DNA of 14,923 bases, taken from assembly GCA_964369355.1 (NCBI GenBank), contig CAYJEO010000019.1, positions 1 through 14,923 of the forward strand. The letters are read 5' to 3'. Numbering within the stretch: position 1 is the first letter of the stretch; the number at the start of each line of letters is the position of its first letter. Of this stretch, positions 1 to 7,245 are shown piece by piece. The notes beneath the pieces are model-generated. The model saw nothing but the letters and a program-made list of their open reading frames with translations, searched no databases and was not told the origin of the DNA. Made by a program: the position numbers and the translations under genes. Source of the DNA: CAYJEO01 sp964369355 (lineage in GTDB: Bacteria; Bacillota_I; Bacilli_A; RF39; UBA660).

Positions 1-1
1 T

Positions 2-26
2 AAAAGGATAATTTAATTATCCTTTT
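2..26 (-). terminator. Rho-independent terminator of the VanY operon
   Basis: An 11-bp perfect inverted repeat (2..12 with 16..26) encloses a 3-base loop. The loop is itself the TAA stop codon of the leftmost VanY gene. Read on the minus strand, the second arm ends in a short T run at the window edge; the plus strand also has a T run after it, so the hairpin may serve genes on both sides. Confidence 0.65.
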
Positions 27-678
27 TATATTCTTCTAAAGTTAAGTTATTTTCATAAATATAAGTAGCAACATCTATACCAACATATCGGTAATGCCAG
101 GGTTCATATTTAAAACCAGTTATATGCTCACTACCTAAAGGATACCTCAAAATAAAGCCATATTTATAAGAATTATCTTTCATCCAAATAAATTCTTTTG
201 TATCCGAAAAATTATCATAATCTAAATTAAGACTAGCAACATCAATAGAAAGACCAGTTTGATGTTCAGAATGACCTGGTCTTGCAGAACAACTATCTGC
301 ATATACTAAACCAAATTCTAAAACATAATCATTGTAAAGTTTTTCTTGATATGAATAAGGTCTATAGGCAGAGACTATAATTATATTTAAATTTTGTTTT
401 TTAGCATCATTATGTAGTTGTTTAAAATAAAAATATGCTTCTTCACTTAAGTATTTATTACTAGTAGCATGATCTAAATCAATTAACACTAAATCATCTG
501 GAACATAATCATCATTTAATTTATTATTTTTATTTACTAACATATCAGTAGAGTATGCGCTTATAACTTTTATATCATTATAAAAATTGCTATTAAAATA
601 AATAAATTCATTAGCAAAATAAATAATTGCTAATATAAAAATAACAATACAAACACACTTATAAAATTCTTTATCCAT
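13..678 (-). CDS. VanY-like D-alanyl-D-alanine carboxypeptidase, short form (M15B), paralog 1
   Basis: Membrane-anchored zinc DD-carboxypeptidase expected to remove the terminal D-Ala from peptidoglycan pentapeptides on the outer face of the membrane. The 221-aa protein starts with a membrane anchor (about residues 9-25). The M15 signature follows: SEHQTGLSID gives His139 and Asp146 as zinc ligands, and EPWHYR gives Glu192 as general base and His195 as third ligand. The conserved KYGFILRYP and AYRPY segments are present. I chose the ATG at 678 because AGGTGA lies 5 bases upstream; the frame is open 12 codons further out, but without a ribosome-binding site. It is the last gene of a three-gene minus-strand array, 37 bases after paralog 2. 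A TATACT box just before its Shine-Dalgarno could give it a promoter of its own. It lacks the roughly 110-residue helical N-terminal region of its two neighbours. Nothing ties it to glycopeptide resistance. Confidence 0.88.
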   Translation of the reverse strand: MDKEFYKCVCIVIFILAIIYFANEFIYFNSNFYNDIKVISAYSTDMLVNKNNKLNDDYVPDDLVLIDLDHATSNKYLSEEAYFYFKQLHNDAKKQNLNIIIVSAYRPYSYQEKLYNDYVLEFGLVYADSCSARPGHSEHQTGLSIDVASLNLDYDNFSDTKEFIWMKDNSYKYGFILRYPLGSEHITGFKYEPWHYRYVGIDVATYIYENNLTLEEYKKDN

Positions 679-715
679 ATAATCACCTAATAAAGTATAT
701 GAAAAAAACAACAAA

Positions 716-1666
716 TTAATTGTTGTTTACAAAATAAGCATAATATTCATCAAATGTAATATTTAAATTATAAATTTCAGTAGCAACATCAACACCTACA
801 TAACGATAATGCCAAGGTTCATAAGAATAACCAGTTATTAAAGTACTATCTTCTGGATATCTTAAAATAAATCCATACTTATGAGCATTATTTTTAATAT
901 ATTCAAAAGTAGGAGAATTTTCAAAACTAGTTAGTGTTCCACTTACATCAGTTATATCAATTGCAAGTCCGGTTTGATGTTCTGAATGTCCTGCTTTAGC
1001 AGAATATGTATCTGCTGCTATTTGACCATCTCTATCAACATAATTATTATATAAAGTGTTTTGATAAGAATAACTTCTATATGAAGAAACTATTTTTATT
1101 TTATAACTTTCATCTACTAGATCATTATACATTTTAATATATTGTTCATAAGCATTTTTGTCCATTGAACCAATACCATATTTGTCATCAATAGAAACTA
1201 AATTATTAGGTCTAAAATCACTTGCTAAAGAAGTATATTTATTTACCAGCATTAAATAACCATCAGATGTATTAGTGTTAGTAATATTTGTATAATACTC
1301 ATTATCTATATTAGAATTAACATGACTAACAACTTCTTCAAATGTATAAGTATCATTATAATAATCTAAATATCTTTCAATATTATCTTCAATAAAATAG
1401 TCTTGATTATAAAAATCTAATAATAAACTAAAATTTGTATGTTCTACTAAATCATAATTATTATTAACAATAAATATAGATTCATCAGCTTCTAATTTTA
1501 GTTTTAAATATCTATCTAAATTTTCTTCTTTAAAATCTTTATGATTAATTAAATTAAAAGCATAATCAAAATCATATCCCTTAATCATTAAATTAATAAC
1601 ATCTAAATGAAAATAAATGGTAATGCTTAATATTACTAGTAAGCAAAACACTATAAGGCGTTTCAT
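716..1666 (-). CDS. VanY-like D-alanyl-D-alanine carboxypeptidase (M15B), paralog 2
   Basis: Second of three tandem zinc DD-carboxypeptidases, 316 aa. Residues about 4-19 form an N-terminal signal anchor. Residues about 28-120 are an Asn/Asp/Tyr-rich, probably helical region also found in paralog 3 (shared pattern I-E/D-x-N-x-E-x-Y-L-D-Y-x-N-D-T and a following VVS-VN segment). The catalytic domain covers about 135-316: SSYRSYSYQ, then SEHQTGLAID with His230 and Asp237, HKYGFILRYP, and EPWHYRYVG with Glu283 and His286. All expected zinc ligands and the catalytic Glu are present, so it should be active. The ATG at 1666 has GAGGT 5 bases upstream; that Shine-Dalgarno sits in the last codons of paralog 3, which ends 3 bases before this start, so translation is probably coupled. 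Substrate preference relative to the other paralogs cannot be read from sequence. Confidence 0.88.
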   Translation of the reverse strand: MKRLIVFCLLVILSITIYFHLDVINLMIKGYDFDYAFNLINHKDFKEENLDRYLKLKLEADESIFIVNNNYDLVEHTNFSLLLDFYNQDYFIEDNIERYLDYYNDTYTFEEVVSHVNSNIDNEYYTNITNTNTSDGYLMLVNKYTSLASDFRPNNLVSIDDKYGIGSMDKNAYEQYIKMYNDLVDESYKIKIVSSYRSYSYQNTLYNNYVDRDGQIAADTYSAKAGHSEHQTGLAIDITDVSGTLTSFENSPTFEYIKNNAHKYGFILRYPEDSTLITGYSYEPWHYRYVGVDVATEIYNLNITFDEYYAYFVNNN

Positions 1667-1669
1667 AAC

Positions 1670-2596
1670 TTACCTCAAATAATAAGCATAGTACTCATCA
1701 AAAGTAATGCCCTGATTATATATTTTAGTAGCAACATCAATGCCTACATAACGATAATGCCAAGGTTCAAAATTATAACCTGTAATATGTTCACTATTTT
1801 CAGGATATCTTAAAATAAAACCATATTTGTGAGCGTTAGTAGTTAGCCATACAAAAGCTTCACTATCAACAAAGTCAACTTTTTCAGTAGTTACTATATC
1901 TAAAGATAAACCTGTTTGATGTTCAGAGTGACCAGCTCTTGCAGAAATATCATCTGCATATTTAACCCCAGATTCATTTGCATATCTATTATAAGCAGAT
2001 TCTTGTGTCTCATAACTTCTATAAGAAAGCTGGGCAATTAACTTAATATCATCATCTAACGCTGACCTTGCCATAGAAACAAAAGCATCACTAGCAATTT
2101 CCCTTAAATAATTATTAGAATAAGCATAAGTAAGTGGAATACTTACTAAATCAGTTGGCTCAAAATCTTCTGTTAAATTATTAAATTTATTAACTAATAC
2201 TAAAGTATCTTTAGTTAAATCACTGTATTCAATTTTATCATACCAATCATTATTAGCAGAGACGTTAACAACACTAACAACATCTTTTAAATCAGTTGAT
2301 TTAGTATCATTAATATAATCTAAATAAGCTTCTAAATTAGTATCAATATAGTATTTTTGCTTAGTTAAATTAACTAAAGATTCATTATAACCTAAAGTTA
2401 AATAATAATCTAATATTTCATCATTAGAATTAAGTAAGTAAGTAACATCTTCATTACTATATCCTAACTTTTTAAACTTATATTCATAAGTTTTTTCATA
2501 CATCATATTATTGATAGTATTAACAATTAAAATAATACCTGCAATAACTAAAATCCCTACATATAAAACACTTCTTTTAACTCTTCTTTTTGCCAT
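1670..2596 (-). CDS. VanY-like D-alanyl-D-alanine carboxypeptidase (M15B), paralog 3 (operon-leading)
   Basis: First gene of the minus-strand array, 308 aa. A basic start (MAKRRVKR) and a hydrophobic stretch at about 9-27 make a signal anchor with the rest outside. Residues about 40-105 contain two similar helical units, each with a LGY motif (KLGYSNEDV and TLGYNESLV), followed by the region shared with paralog 2. The peptidase domain has LSYRSYETQ, SEHQTGLSLD (His226, Asp233), HKYGFILRYP and EPWHYR (Glu277, His280), the full VanY/M15 metal site. The ATG at 2596 is chosen because AGGTGA lies 5 bases upstream; the start context (AGGTGATAATATGG) nearly repeats that of paralog 1. It is transcribed divergently from the PBP5-type carboxypeptidase across a 96-base AT-only gap. 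Role in peptidoglycan maturation is known for the family; the exact job is inferred. Confidence 0.88.
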   Translation of the reverse strand: MAKRRVKRSVLYVGILVIAGIILIVNTINNMMYEKTYEYKFKKLGYSNEDVTYLLNSNDEILDYYLTLGYNESLVNLTKQKYYIDTNLEAYLDYINDTKSTDLKDVVSVVNVSANNDWYDKIEYSDLTKDTLVLVNKFNNLTEDFEPTDLVSIPLTYAYSNNYLREIASDAFVSMARSALDDDIKLIAQLSYRSYETQESAYNRYANESGVKYADDISARAGHSEHQTGLSLDIVTTEKVDFVDSEAFVWLTTNAHKYGFILRYPENSEHITGYNFEPWHYRYVGIDVATKIYNQGITFDEYYAYYLR

Positions 2597-2634
2597 ATTA
2601 TCACCTAGTATAATAATAACATATAATATATAAT

Positions 2635-2664
2635 TTGTAAAAAAATACATAAAAAAAATAAAAT
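2635..2664 (+). promoter_or_regulatory. Candidate promoter for the PBP5-type carboxypeptidase
   Basis: TTGTAA (2635..2640) and TAAAAT (2659..2664) are 18 bases apart upstream of the serine carboxypeptidase gene. The divergent VanY operon promoter must lie in the same 96-base gap but cannot be resolved, because the gap is almost entirely A and T. This is a weak call for that reason. Confidence 0.35.
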
Positions 2665-2692
2665 AAAATAAAATTAAGAAGAGGTGGATAGT

Positions 2693-3826
2693 ATGAAAAA
2701 ACTATTAGTAGTATTATGTATATATTTATTATTACCTATTAAAGTAAGTGCTTTAGAACTAGCAGTAAACGCTAAAAGCGTTATTTTATTAGAACCAACA
2801 ACAGGCGAAGTTATATATGAAAGAAATTCTCATGAAAAATTAAATCCAGCTAGTATGACTAAAATGATGAGTATGTTACTTATAATAGAAGCAATTGAAA
2901 AAGATATAATAACATGGGATGAAATGGTTACTGTATCAAAAAATGCAGCTTCTATGGGAGGATCACAAATCTTATTAGAAGAAAATGAACAAATGAGTGT
3001 AGAAGATTTATTTAAAGGTGTAGCAATAGCAAGTGGAAATGATGCAGTAGTAGCTTTAGCAGAAAAAATAGCAGGGACAGAAGATAATTTTGTTCAAATG
3101 ATGAATGATCGTGCAAACCAACTAAATTTAAAAAATACTTCTTTTAAAAATCCTCATGGCTTAGATGAAGCAAATCACTATTCAACAGCCTATGATATGG
3201 CTATAATAGCAAAAGAGTTAGTAAAACATGAAAAAGTATTAGAATATACTTCAATATATGAAGACTATTTAAGAGAAGATACTTCAAGAAACACTTGGTT
3301 AGTAAATACAAATAAACTAGTAAGATTTTATGAAGGAATGGATGGATTAAAAACAGGATATACAGAAGAAGCAGGTTTTTGTTTAACAGCAACAGCTTTA
3401 AAGAATAATACAAGATTTATTGCAGTAGTAATGGGAGAACCAGATTCAACTACAAGAAATTCAGAAATAACAGAGTTATTAGACTATGCATTTGCTCAAT
3501 ATGAAATAGAAACTTTAATATCTAAAGATACCAAAGTAGATAATATAAAAGCAGAAAAATCTAAAACAGAATATGTAGAAATAGTACCAATAGAAGATAT
3601 AAATGTTTTAAATAAAAAAGGTGAAGATTTAAAAAATGTAGATTATGAAATCAATATAGATACAATAAATGCTCCATTAAAACAAGGAGAAGTTGTTGGT
3701 AACATAACCTTAAGTGATGGAAGAACAATAGATTTAACAATAAAAGAAGATGTAGAGAAATGTAATTTATTTGAATTATACTTCCAAACTATTACAGATA
3801 TTTTTACAGGAGATATTAGCTATTAA
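2693..3826 (+). CDS. D-alanyl-D-alanine carboxypeptidase, PBP5/DacF type (S11)
   Basis: Low-molecular-weight penicillin-binding protein that removes the terminal D-Ala from muropeptides, limiting cross-linking. The 377-aa protein has a signal peptide with likely cleavage after KVSA (about residue 20). The serine peptidase triad motifs are SMTK (Ser54, Lys57), SGN (114-116) and KTG (220-222), all in the expected spacing. A beta-rich PBP5 C-terminal domain covers about 270-350, and the last 16 or so residues form an amphipathic tail that usually anchors these enzymes to the outer face of the membrane. The ATG at 2693 follows GAGGTGG by 5 bases; a GTG at 2684 lies inside that Shine-Dalgarno and is rejected. 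It is monocistronic, with a terminator right after the stop. DacA, DacB and DacF cannot be told apart here, so no symbol is given; there is no spoIIA neighbour that would mark dacF. It is divergent from three unrelated DD-carboxypeptidases of similar activity. Confidence 0.92.
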   Translation: MKKLLVVLCIYLLLPIKVSALELAVNAKSVILLEPTTGEVIYERNSHEKLNPASMTKMMSMLLIIEAIEKDIITWDEMVTVSKNAASMGGSQILLEENEQMSVEDLFKGVAIASGNDAVVALAEKIAGTEDNFVQMMNDRANQLNLKNTSFKNPHGLDEANHYSTAYDMAIIAKELVKHEKVLEYTSIYEDYLREDTSRNTWLVNTNKLVRFYEGMDGLKTGYTEEAGFCLTATALKNNTRFIAVVMGEPDSTTRNSEITELLDYAFAQYEIETLISKDTKVDNIKAEKSKTEYVEIVPIEDINVLNKKGEDLKNVDYEINIDTINAPLKQGEVVGNITLSDGRTIDLTIKEDVEKCNLFELYFQTITDIFTGDISY

Positions 3827-3846
3827 AAGAACTTAAAGTTCTTTTT
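3825..3846 (+). terminator. Rho-independent terminator after the PBP5-type gene
   Basis: An 8-bp stem (3825..3832 with 3838..3845) with a TTAAA loop overlaps the stop codon and runs into a T-rich tract. Confidence 0.75.
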
Positions 3847-3892
3847 TCTTTAAATAAAAAATGAAAGACAATATGAAAATTATATAATATAT

Positions 3893-3934
3893 TTCCAATT
3901 TGGAAGTCAGTGTCTGCCAAATTAAGTTGGTCAC
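3893..3934. other. GC-richer intergenic inverted-repeat element
   Basis: A segment much richer in G and C than the surrounding gap. It begins with the perfect palindrome TTCCAA-T-TTGGAA (3893..3905). AATTTGG (3897..3903) can also pair with CCAAATT (3917..3923) across a 13-base loop, and a further GTTGG follows at 3926..3930. It lies about 80 bases before the flavoprotein gene and upstream of its promoter. It could be an operator, part of a small RNA or a dispersed repeat; only the base-pairing potential is seen. Confidence 0.4.
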
Positions 3935-3987
3935 ATTATTTAGAAATAATTATATTAAACAAAATATAAAATATTAATTATTATATA

Positions 3988-3996
3988 TGTTATAAT
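3988..3996 (+). promoter_or_regulatory. Extended -10 promoter for the flavoprotein operon
   Basis: TGT-TATAAT is an extended -10 box with a perfect hexamer and no convincing -35. The Shine-Dalgarno begins at 4003, only 6 bases after the box, so the predicted transcript start falls on it. Confidence 0.6.
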
Positions 3997-4013
3997 TGTT
4001 TTAGGTGATAAAT

Positions 4014-5153
4014 ATGTATAAAACTATAATTATAGGAGCAGGTCCTTCTGGATTATTCGCATCTAACTTTTTAGAAGATTGTTTAATATTAGAAAAAAAT
4101 AATCAACCTGGTTTAAAGTTATTAATGACAGGTAATGGAAGATGTAATATAACAAATAAAAAAACTAATAATGATTTTTTAAATAATATAAAACATAATA
4201 AAAAATATTTATACAGTACTATAAATAAATTTGGTCCAAAAGAAGTATATGAATATTTTACTAAAAATAAAGTATATCTAAAAGAAGAAGAAGACAATAA
4301 AATATTTCCTCAAAGTGATAAAGCTGTAGATATATTAAATTGTTTATTAAAAAATTCTAAAGCTAAAATAAATTATAATGAAGAAGTTATACAAATAAAT
4401 AATAATCCTTTAGAAGTAATAACTACTAAAAATAAATACAAATGTGAAAACTTAATTATAGCATGTGGTGGTAGCAGTTTTCCTCATACTGGAAGTAGTG
4501 GAGATCATATATTATTGGCTAATCAAATTAATCAACCAACAACACCTTTGTTATCAGCAGAATCTGCTTTAATAACAGATAAAGTATTTGATATAGCAGG
4601 ATCTAGTGCTATAGTAAAAATAAAATATCAAAAACAAATCACCGAAGGTCCTTTAATATTTACTCATAAAGGGTTAAGTGGTGCTGCTATTATGAATATA
4701 AGTGAATTTGTAATACCTAATACAACTATTAAAATAGACTTTATAAAAGATAAAACAGAACAAGAATTATTAGATGAAATAAATACTTATGATAGAAATA
4801 AAGAAATAATATCTTTTTTCAAACCTTATTTACAAAAAAGATTAGTAGAATATTTATTAAAAGATTATGTAAATACCACTATAAAATCATTAGCTCAAAA
4901 CACATTAATTAAAATAATAAATAACTTAAAAAACTATGAAATATTAATAAAAAAAGTTGAAGATATAAAATTAGCATATGTAACAAAAGGTGGAATAGAT
5001 TTAAAATATGTAGATACTAAAACATTTGAATCAAAAACAAATAAAAATATTTATTTTATAGGAGAAGCACTAGATATACACGGACCAATAGGTGGATATA
5101 ATTTAACATTAGCGTTATCTACTGCTTACAGTGTAAAAGAGGCAATAAAATGA
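4014..5153 (+). CDS. NAD(P)/FAD-dependent oxidoreductase, HI0933/BaiN family
   Basis: Flavoprotein of 379 aa. The N-terminus carries the dinucleotide-binding GAGPSG motif (residues 8-13) right after the first beta strand, followed by the family-specific MTGNGRCNITN (38-48). The C-terminal FAD-contact region reads GEALDIHGPIGGYN, near residue 360, and GGID occurs shortly before it. This order and the length fit the HI0933/YhiN/BaiN family, whose members are cytosolic FAD proteins of mostly unproven substrate; some annotations call them aminoacetone oxidases or bile-acid reductases, and neither is supported here. The ATG at 4014 has AGGTGA 5 bases upstream; a GTG at 4005 overlaps that Shine-Dalgarno and is rejected. 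Its TGA stop overlaps the ATG of the next gene (ATGA), so the two are translationally coupled. That overlap is also direct evidence that TGA is a stop codon in this genome. Confidence 0.88.
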   Translation: MYKTIIIGAGPSGLFASNFLEDCLILEKNNQPGLKLLMTGNGRCNITNKKTNNDFLNNIKHNKKYLYSTINKFGPKEVYEYFTKNKVYLKEEEDNKIFPQSDKAVDILNCLLKNSKAKINYNEEVIQINNNPLEVITTKNKYKCENLIIACGGSSFPHTGSSGDHILLANQINQPTTPLLSAESALITDKVFDIAGSSAIVKIKYQKQITEGPLIFTHKGLSGAAIMNISEFVIPNTTIKIDFIKDKTEQELLDEINTYDRNKEIISFFKPYLQKRLVEYLLKDYVNTTIKSLAQNTLIKIINNLKNYEILIKKVEDIKLAYVTKGGIDLKYVDTKTFESKTNKNIYFIGEALDIHGPIGGYNLTLALSTAYSVKEAIK

Positions 5154-5647
5154 TTTTTATTTCAGATATACATGGATATGCTAGTAATGTAAAACTAATA
5201 GAAGAAAAAATATTAAATGCTAAACAAGTAATTATACTAGGAGATGTATTTTATTCTGCTTATTATAGTGAAGAAGATATAAATTATTTAAAGAAACTAT
5301 TTAAAAAAATAGAAAATAAATTAATAATATTAAAAGGTAATTGTGATATTGATTCAGATTTTGATTTTTTAAGTATTAATATAAAAGAAATAATAAAGTT
5401 AAAAATTAATAATAAAAATATAATATTAACTCATGGGCATTTATTAAATGAAATAAATGTCGTAAACAACATAATTATTTATGGACATTACCATATACCT
5501 TATATAGAAAATATAAATACAAATACGCATATATGTGTAGGTTCTATTTCTTATCCAAGAAATCAAAGTAAACCAACTTATTTAGTATATGAAAACAATA
5601 AATTTATAATATATGATATATTTAACAATAAAATAAAGGAATTATAA
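5150..5647 (+). CDS. YfcE/MJ0936-type metallophosphoesterase
   Basis: Small calcineurin-like phosphodiesterase of 165 aa with a complete set of metal-binding motifs: SDIHG (Asp6, His8), GD at 31-32, GNCD (Asn64), THGH (His95) and GHYH (His113, His115). This compact form matches YfcE/YsnB-type enzymes that cleave phosphodiester model substrates in the cytoplasm; the natural substrate is usually unknown. It is somewhat shorter than typical members of about 180 aa, with short connecting loops but no missing motif. The start codon lies in the ATGA overlap with the flavoprotein gene, so it is expressed with it. The thioester surface protein gene follows after 33 bases with its own strong Shine-Dalgarno, so the run from 4014 to 7245 may be one transcript. 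No functional link between the flavoprotein/phosphoesterase pair and the surface genes is evident. Confidence 0.87.
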   Translation: MIFISDIHGYASNVKLIEEKILNAKQVIILGDVFYSAYYSEEDINYLKKLFKKIENKLIILKGNCDIDSDFDFLSINIKEIIKLKINNKNIILTHGHLLNEINVVNNIIIYGHYHIPYIENINTNTHICVGSISYPRNQSKPTYLVYENNKFIIYDIFNNKIKEL

Positions 5648-5680
5648 AAGTTATCGAGTATAAATTATTAGAGGTGATTT

Positions 5681-6799
5681 ATGAAAAAAATAATTTTTAT
5701 TCTTTTATTTTTTTTATGTATGAATAATGTTAAAGCAATAGGCTTAGTAAAAGAAGTGAAAATAGATAATGTTTATGCTAACCAGGTAGTTAATGGGAAG
5801 AAAACTTGGGCACCATTAACATATATATACATAAATGGAAAAATATCTTATTGTATTGAACCAGGTGTACACTTAGGAAGTGACACATATTATGAAACAA
5901 TTGATTTTAATTCATTTAATATAACAGAAGAGGATTTATTATATTTAGAATTAATAGCTTACTATGGATATGAATATGAGGGACACAATAATCAATATTA
6001 TTATATGGCAACCCAAGAATTAATATGGAGATATTTAACTTCAGAACATGTTTATTTTACTACAAAAGCTAATTATCAAGGAGATATTATTGATATAGAA
6101 AAATATAAAAACGAAATATTAAATTTAGTTAATAATCATAATACAAAACCATCATTTGATAATTTAATAATTGAAAAACAACAAAATGAACTAATAACTT
6201 TGATAGATTCTAATAATGTATTAAATAGTTATAAAATAACAGAAGGACAAGCTACTATTAAAAATAATCAATTAGTAATAAATGGATTGGATAATGTTAC
6301 TTTAGAAAAAAACTATAATAATCAATCTTATATATATACTTCATTAGGGAGCCAAAGATTAATAACATTATCTTTAAACGACAGTGTTATAGCAAGTATT
6401 AGAATAGAAGAAAAAGTAAACGATTATCAATTAAAAATATATAAAAAAGATATAGATACAAATGAATTAATAAAAGAAGCGCAATTTAAAATAAAAAGAT
6501 TAGAAGATAACACATATATTAAAATAAATAATGAAGAAATATTAACTACAGAAAATGGAATATTAATACTTAATAATTTAAAAGAAGGATATTATGAAAT
6601 AGAAGAGGTAGAAGCACCATTAGGTTATTTAATAAATGAAGAATTAATTACTATAAGAATAACTAATACTTCACAAAGTATAGATGTATTTAATAAACAA
6701 ATAGAAATGCCACAAACAGGTTATAAAATAAATATAAATTATACATACTATTTACTATTTTTCTTAAGTTTTTATAGATCAAGATGTTTATTAAAATAA
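5681..6799 (+). CDS. Secreted thioester-domain (Cys-Gln) surface adhesin with SpaA-like domain and MPQTG anchor
   Basis: Likely cell-wall-anchored surface protein, 372 aa. A signal peptide ends after NVKA (about residue 19). Residues 20-155 look like a thioester domain: Cys58 in SYCIEPG and Gln112 in MATQELIW, the pair that forms an internal Cys-Gln thioester able to bind host surfaces covalently in Gram-positive adhesins. The middle (about 160-245) is beta-rich and unassigned. Residues about 248-338 are a SpaA/Cna-B-like prealbumin fold, with Lys255 or Lys256 in IYKKD and Glu309 before APLGY placed to form an isopeptide bond. The C-terminus is a sorting signal: MPQTG (343-347, an LPXTG variant), a hydrophobic span (about 352-365) and a basic tail with RSR. 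The ATG at 5681 follows GAGGTGA by 3 bases. The last 16 bases overlap the sortase gene. The thioester and isopeptide bonds are predicted from motifs, not shown. Confidence 0.85.
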   Translation: MKKIIFILLFFLCMNNVKAIGLVKEVKIDNVYANQVVNGKKTWAPLTYIYINGKISYCIEPGVHLGSDTYYETIDFNSFNITEEDLLYLELIAYYGYEYEGHNNQYYYMATQELIWRYLTSEHVYFTTKANYQGDIIDIEKYKNEILNLVNNHNTKPSFDNLIIEKQQNELITLIDSNNVLNSYKITEGQATIKNNQLVINGLDNVTLEKNYNNQSYIYTSLGSQRLITLSLNDSVIASIRIEEKVNDYQLKIYKKDIDTNELIKEAQFKIKRLEDNTYIKINNEEILTTENGILILNNLKEGYYEIEEVEAPLGYLINEELITIRITNTSQSIDVFNKQIEMPQTGYKININYTYYLLFFLSFYRSRCLLK

Positions 6800-7245
6800 T
6801 TTGTTTATTATTGCTTTTTTCTAATTATTATATAGAATATGAAATAAAAGAAATATCTAAAGAAAAATTAGAAGAAATAAATTATTATTTAGAAATAGAA
6901 AAATATAATATAGTACTACCAATTTTATATGGAACAACTAATGATATACTAGATCAAAATGTAGTAGGAATAATGGAAACTTTTAATAATTTAGAAGAAA
7001 ATAAAAACACTGTATTAGCAGCACATAATTATGAAAATTTATTTAAAGAGTTATATTATTTAAATATAGGCGATACTATAAATATAATAGGGAAAGAAAT
7101 AGTAAAATATGAAGTCATAAAAAAAGACATAATAGAAGAAACTGATATGTCTTATTTTTTCCAAGGTAGTGAATCACAATTAACTTTAATTACATGTTAT
7201 GGTTATAATAAAAGATTAATTGTAATAACTCAACCTATAAATTAA
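6784..7245 (+). CDS. Small sortase (class D-like) dedicated to the neighbouring surface protein
   Basis: Cysteine transpeptidase, 153 aa, with the sortase catalytic set: His81 in VLAAHNYENLF, Cys138 in TLITCYG, and Arg144 in NKRLIVI. A hydrophobic segment at residues 3-18 probably anchors it, with the catalytic domain outside. It should cleave after Thr in the MPQTG signal of the overlapping upstream gene and attach the protein to the wall. At 153 aa it is well below the usual 190-240 aa; the linker before the beta barrel is cut to a minimum but no catalytic motif is lost. The start at 6784 lies inside the last 16 bases of the adhesin gene and no clear Shine-Dalgarno precedes it, so translation probably depends on termination of the upstream frame. 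Its 3' end overlaps the convergent sspI gene by 11 bases. The class assignment is tentative. Confidence 0.85.
   Translation: MFIKIICLLLLFSNYYIEYEIKEISKEKLEEINYYLEIEKYNIVLPILYGTTNDILDQNVVGIMETFNNLEENKNTVLAAHNYENLFKELYYLNIGDTINIIGKEIVKYEVIKKDIIEETDMSYFFQGSESQLTLITCYGYNKRLIVITQPIN

Noticed and set aside
13..2596. Vancomycin resistance cluster
   Set aside because: VanY-like enzymes alone do not give resistance. There is no VanH, ligase, VanX or VanRS gene here, and such carboxypeptidases are ordinary wall enzymes in many Bacillota.
3201..3413. Open frame on the strand opposite the PBP5-type gene
   Set aside because: It is a Leu/Tyr-rich mirror of the AT-rich codons of a well-supported gene, with no ribosome-binding site.
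4014..5153. Bile-acid reductase (BaiN) activity for the flavoprotein
   Set aside because: The family match is clear, but the BaiN name comes from one member. No bai gene is nearby and no residue here shows substrate choice.
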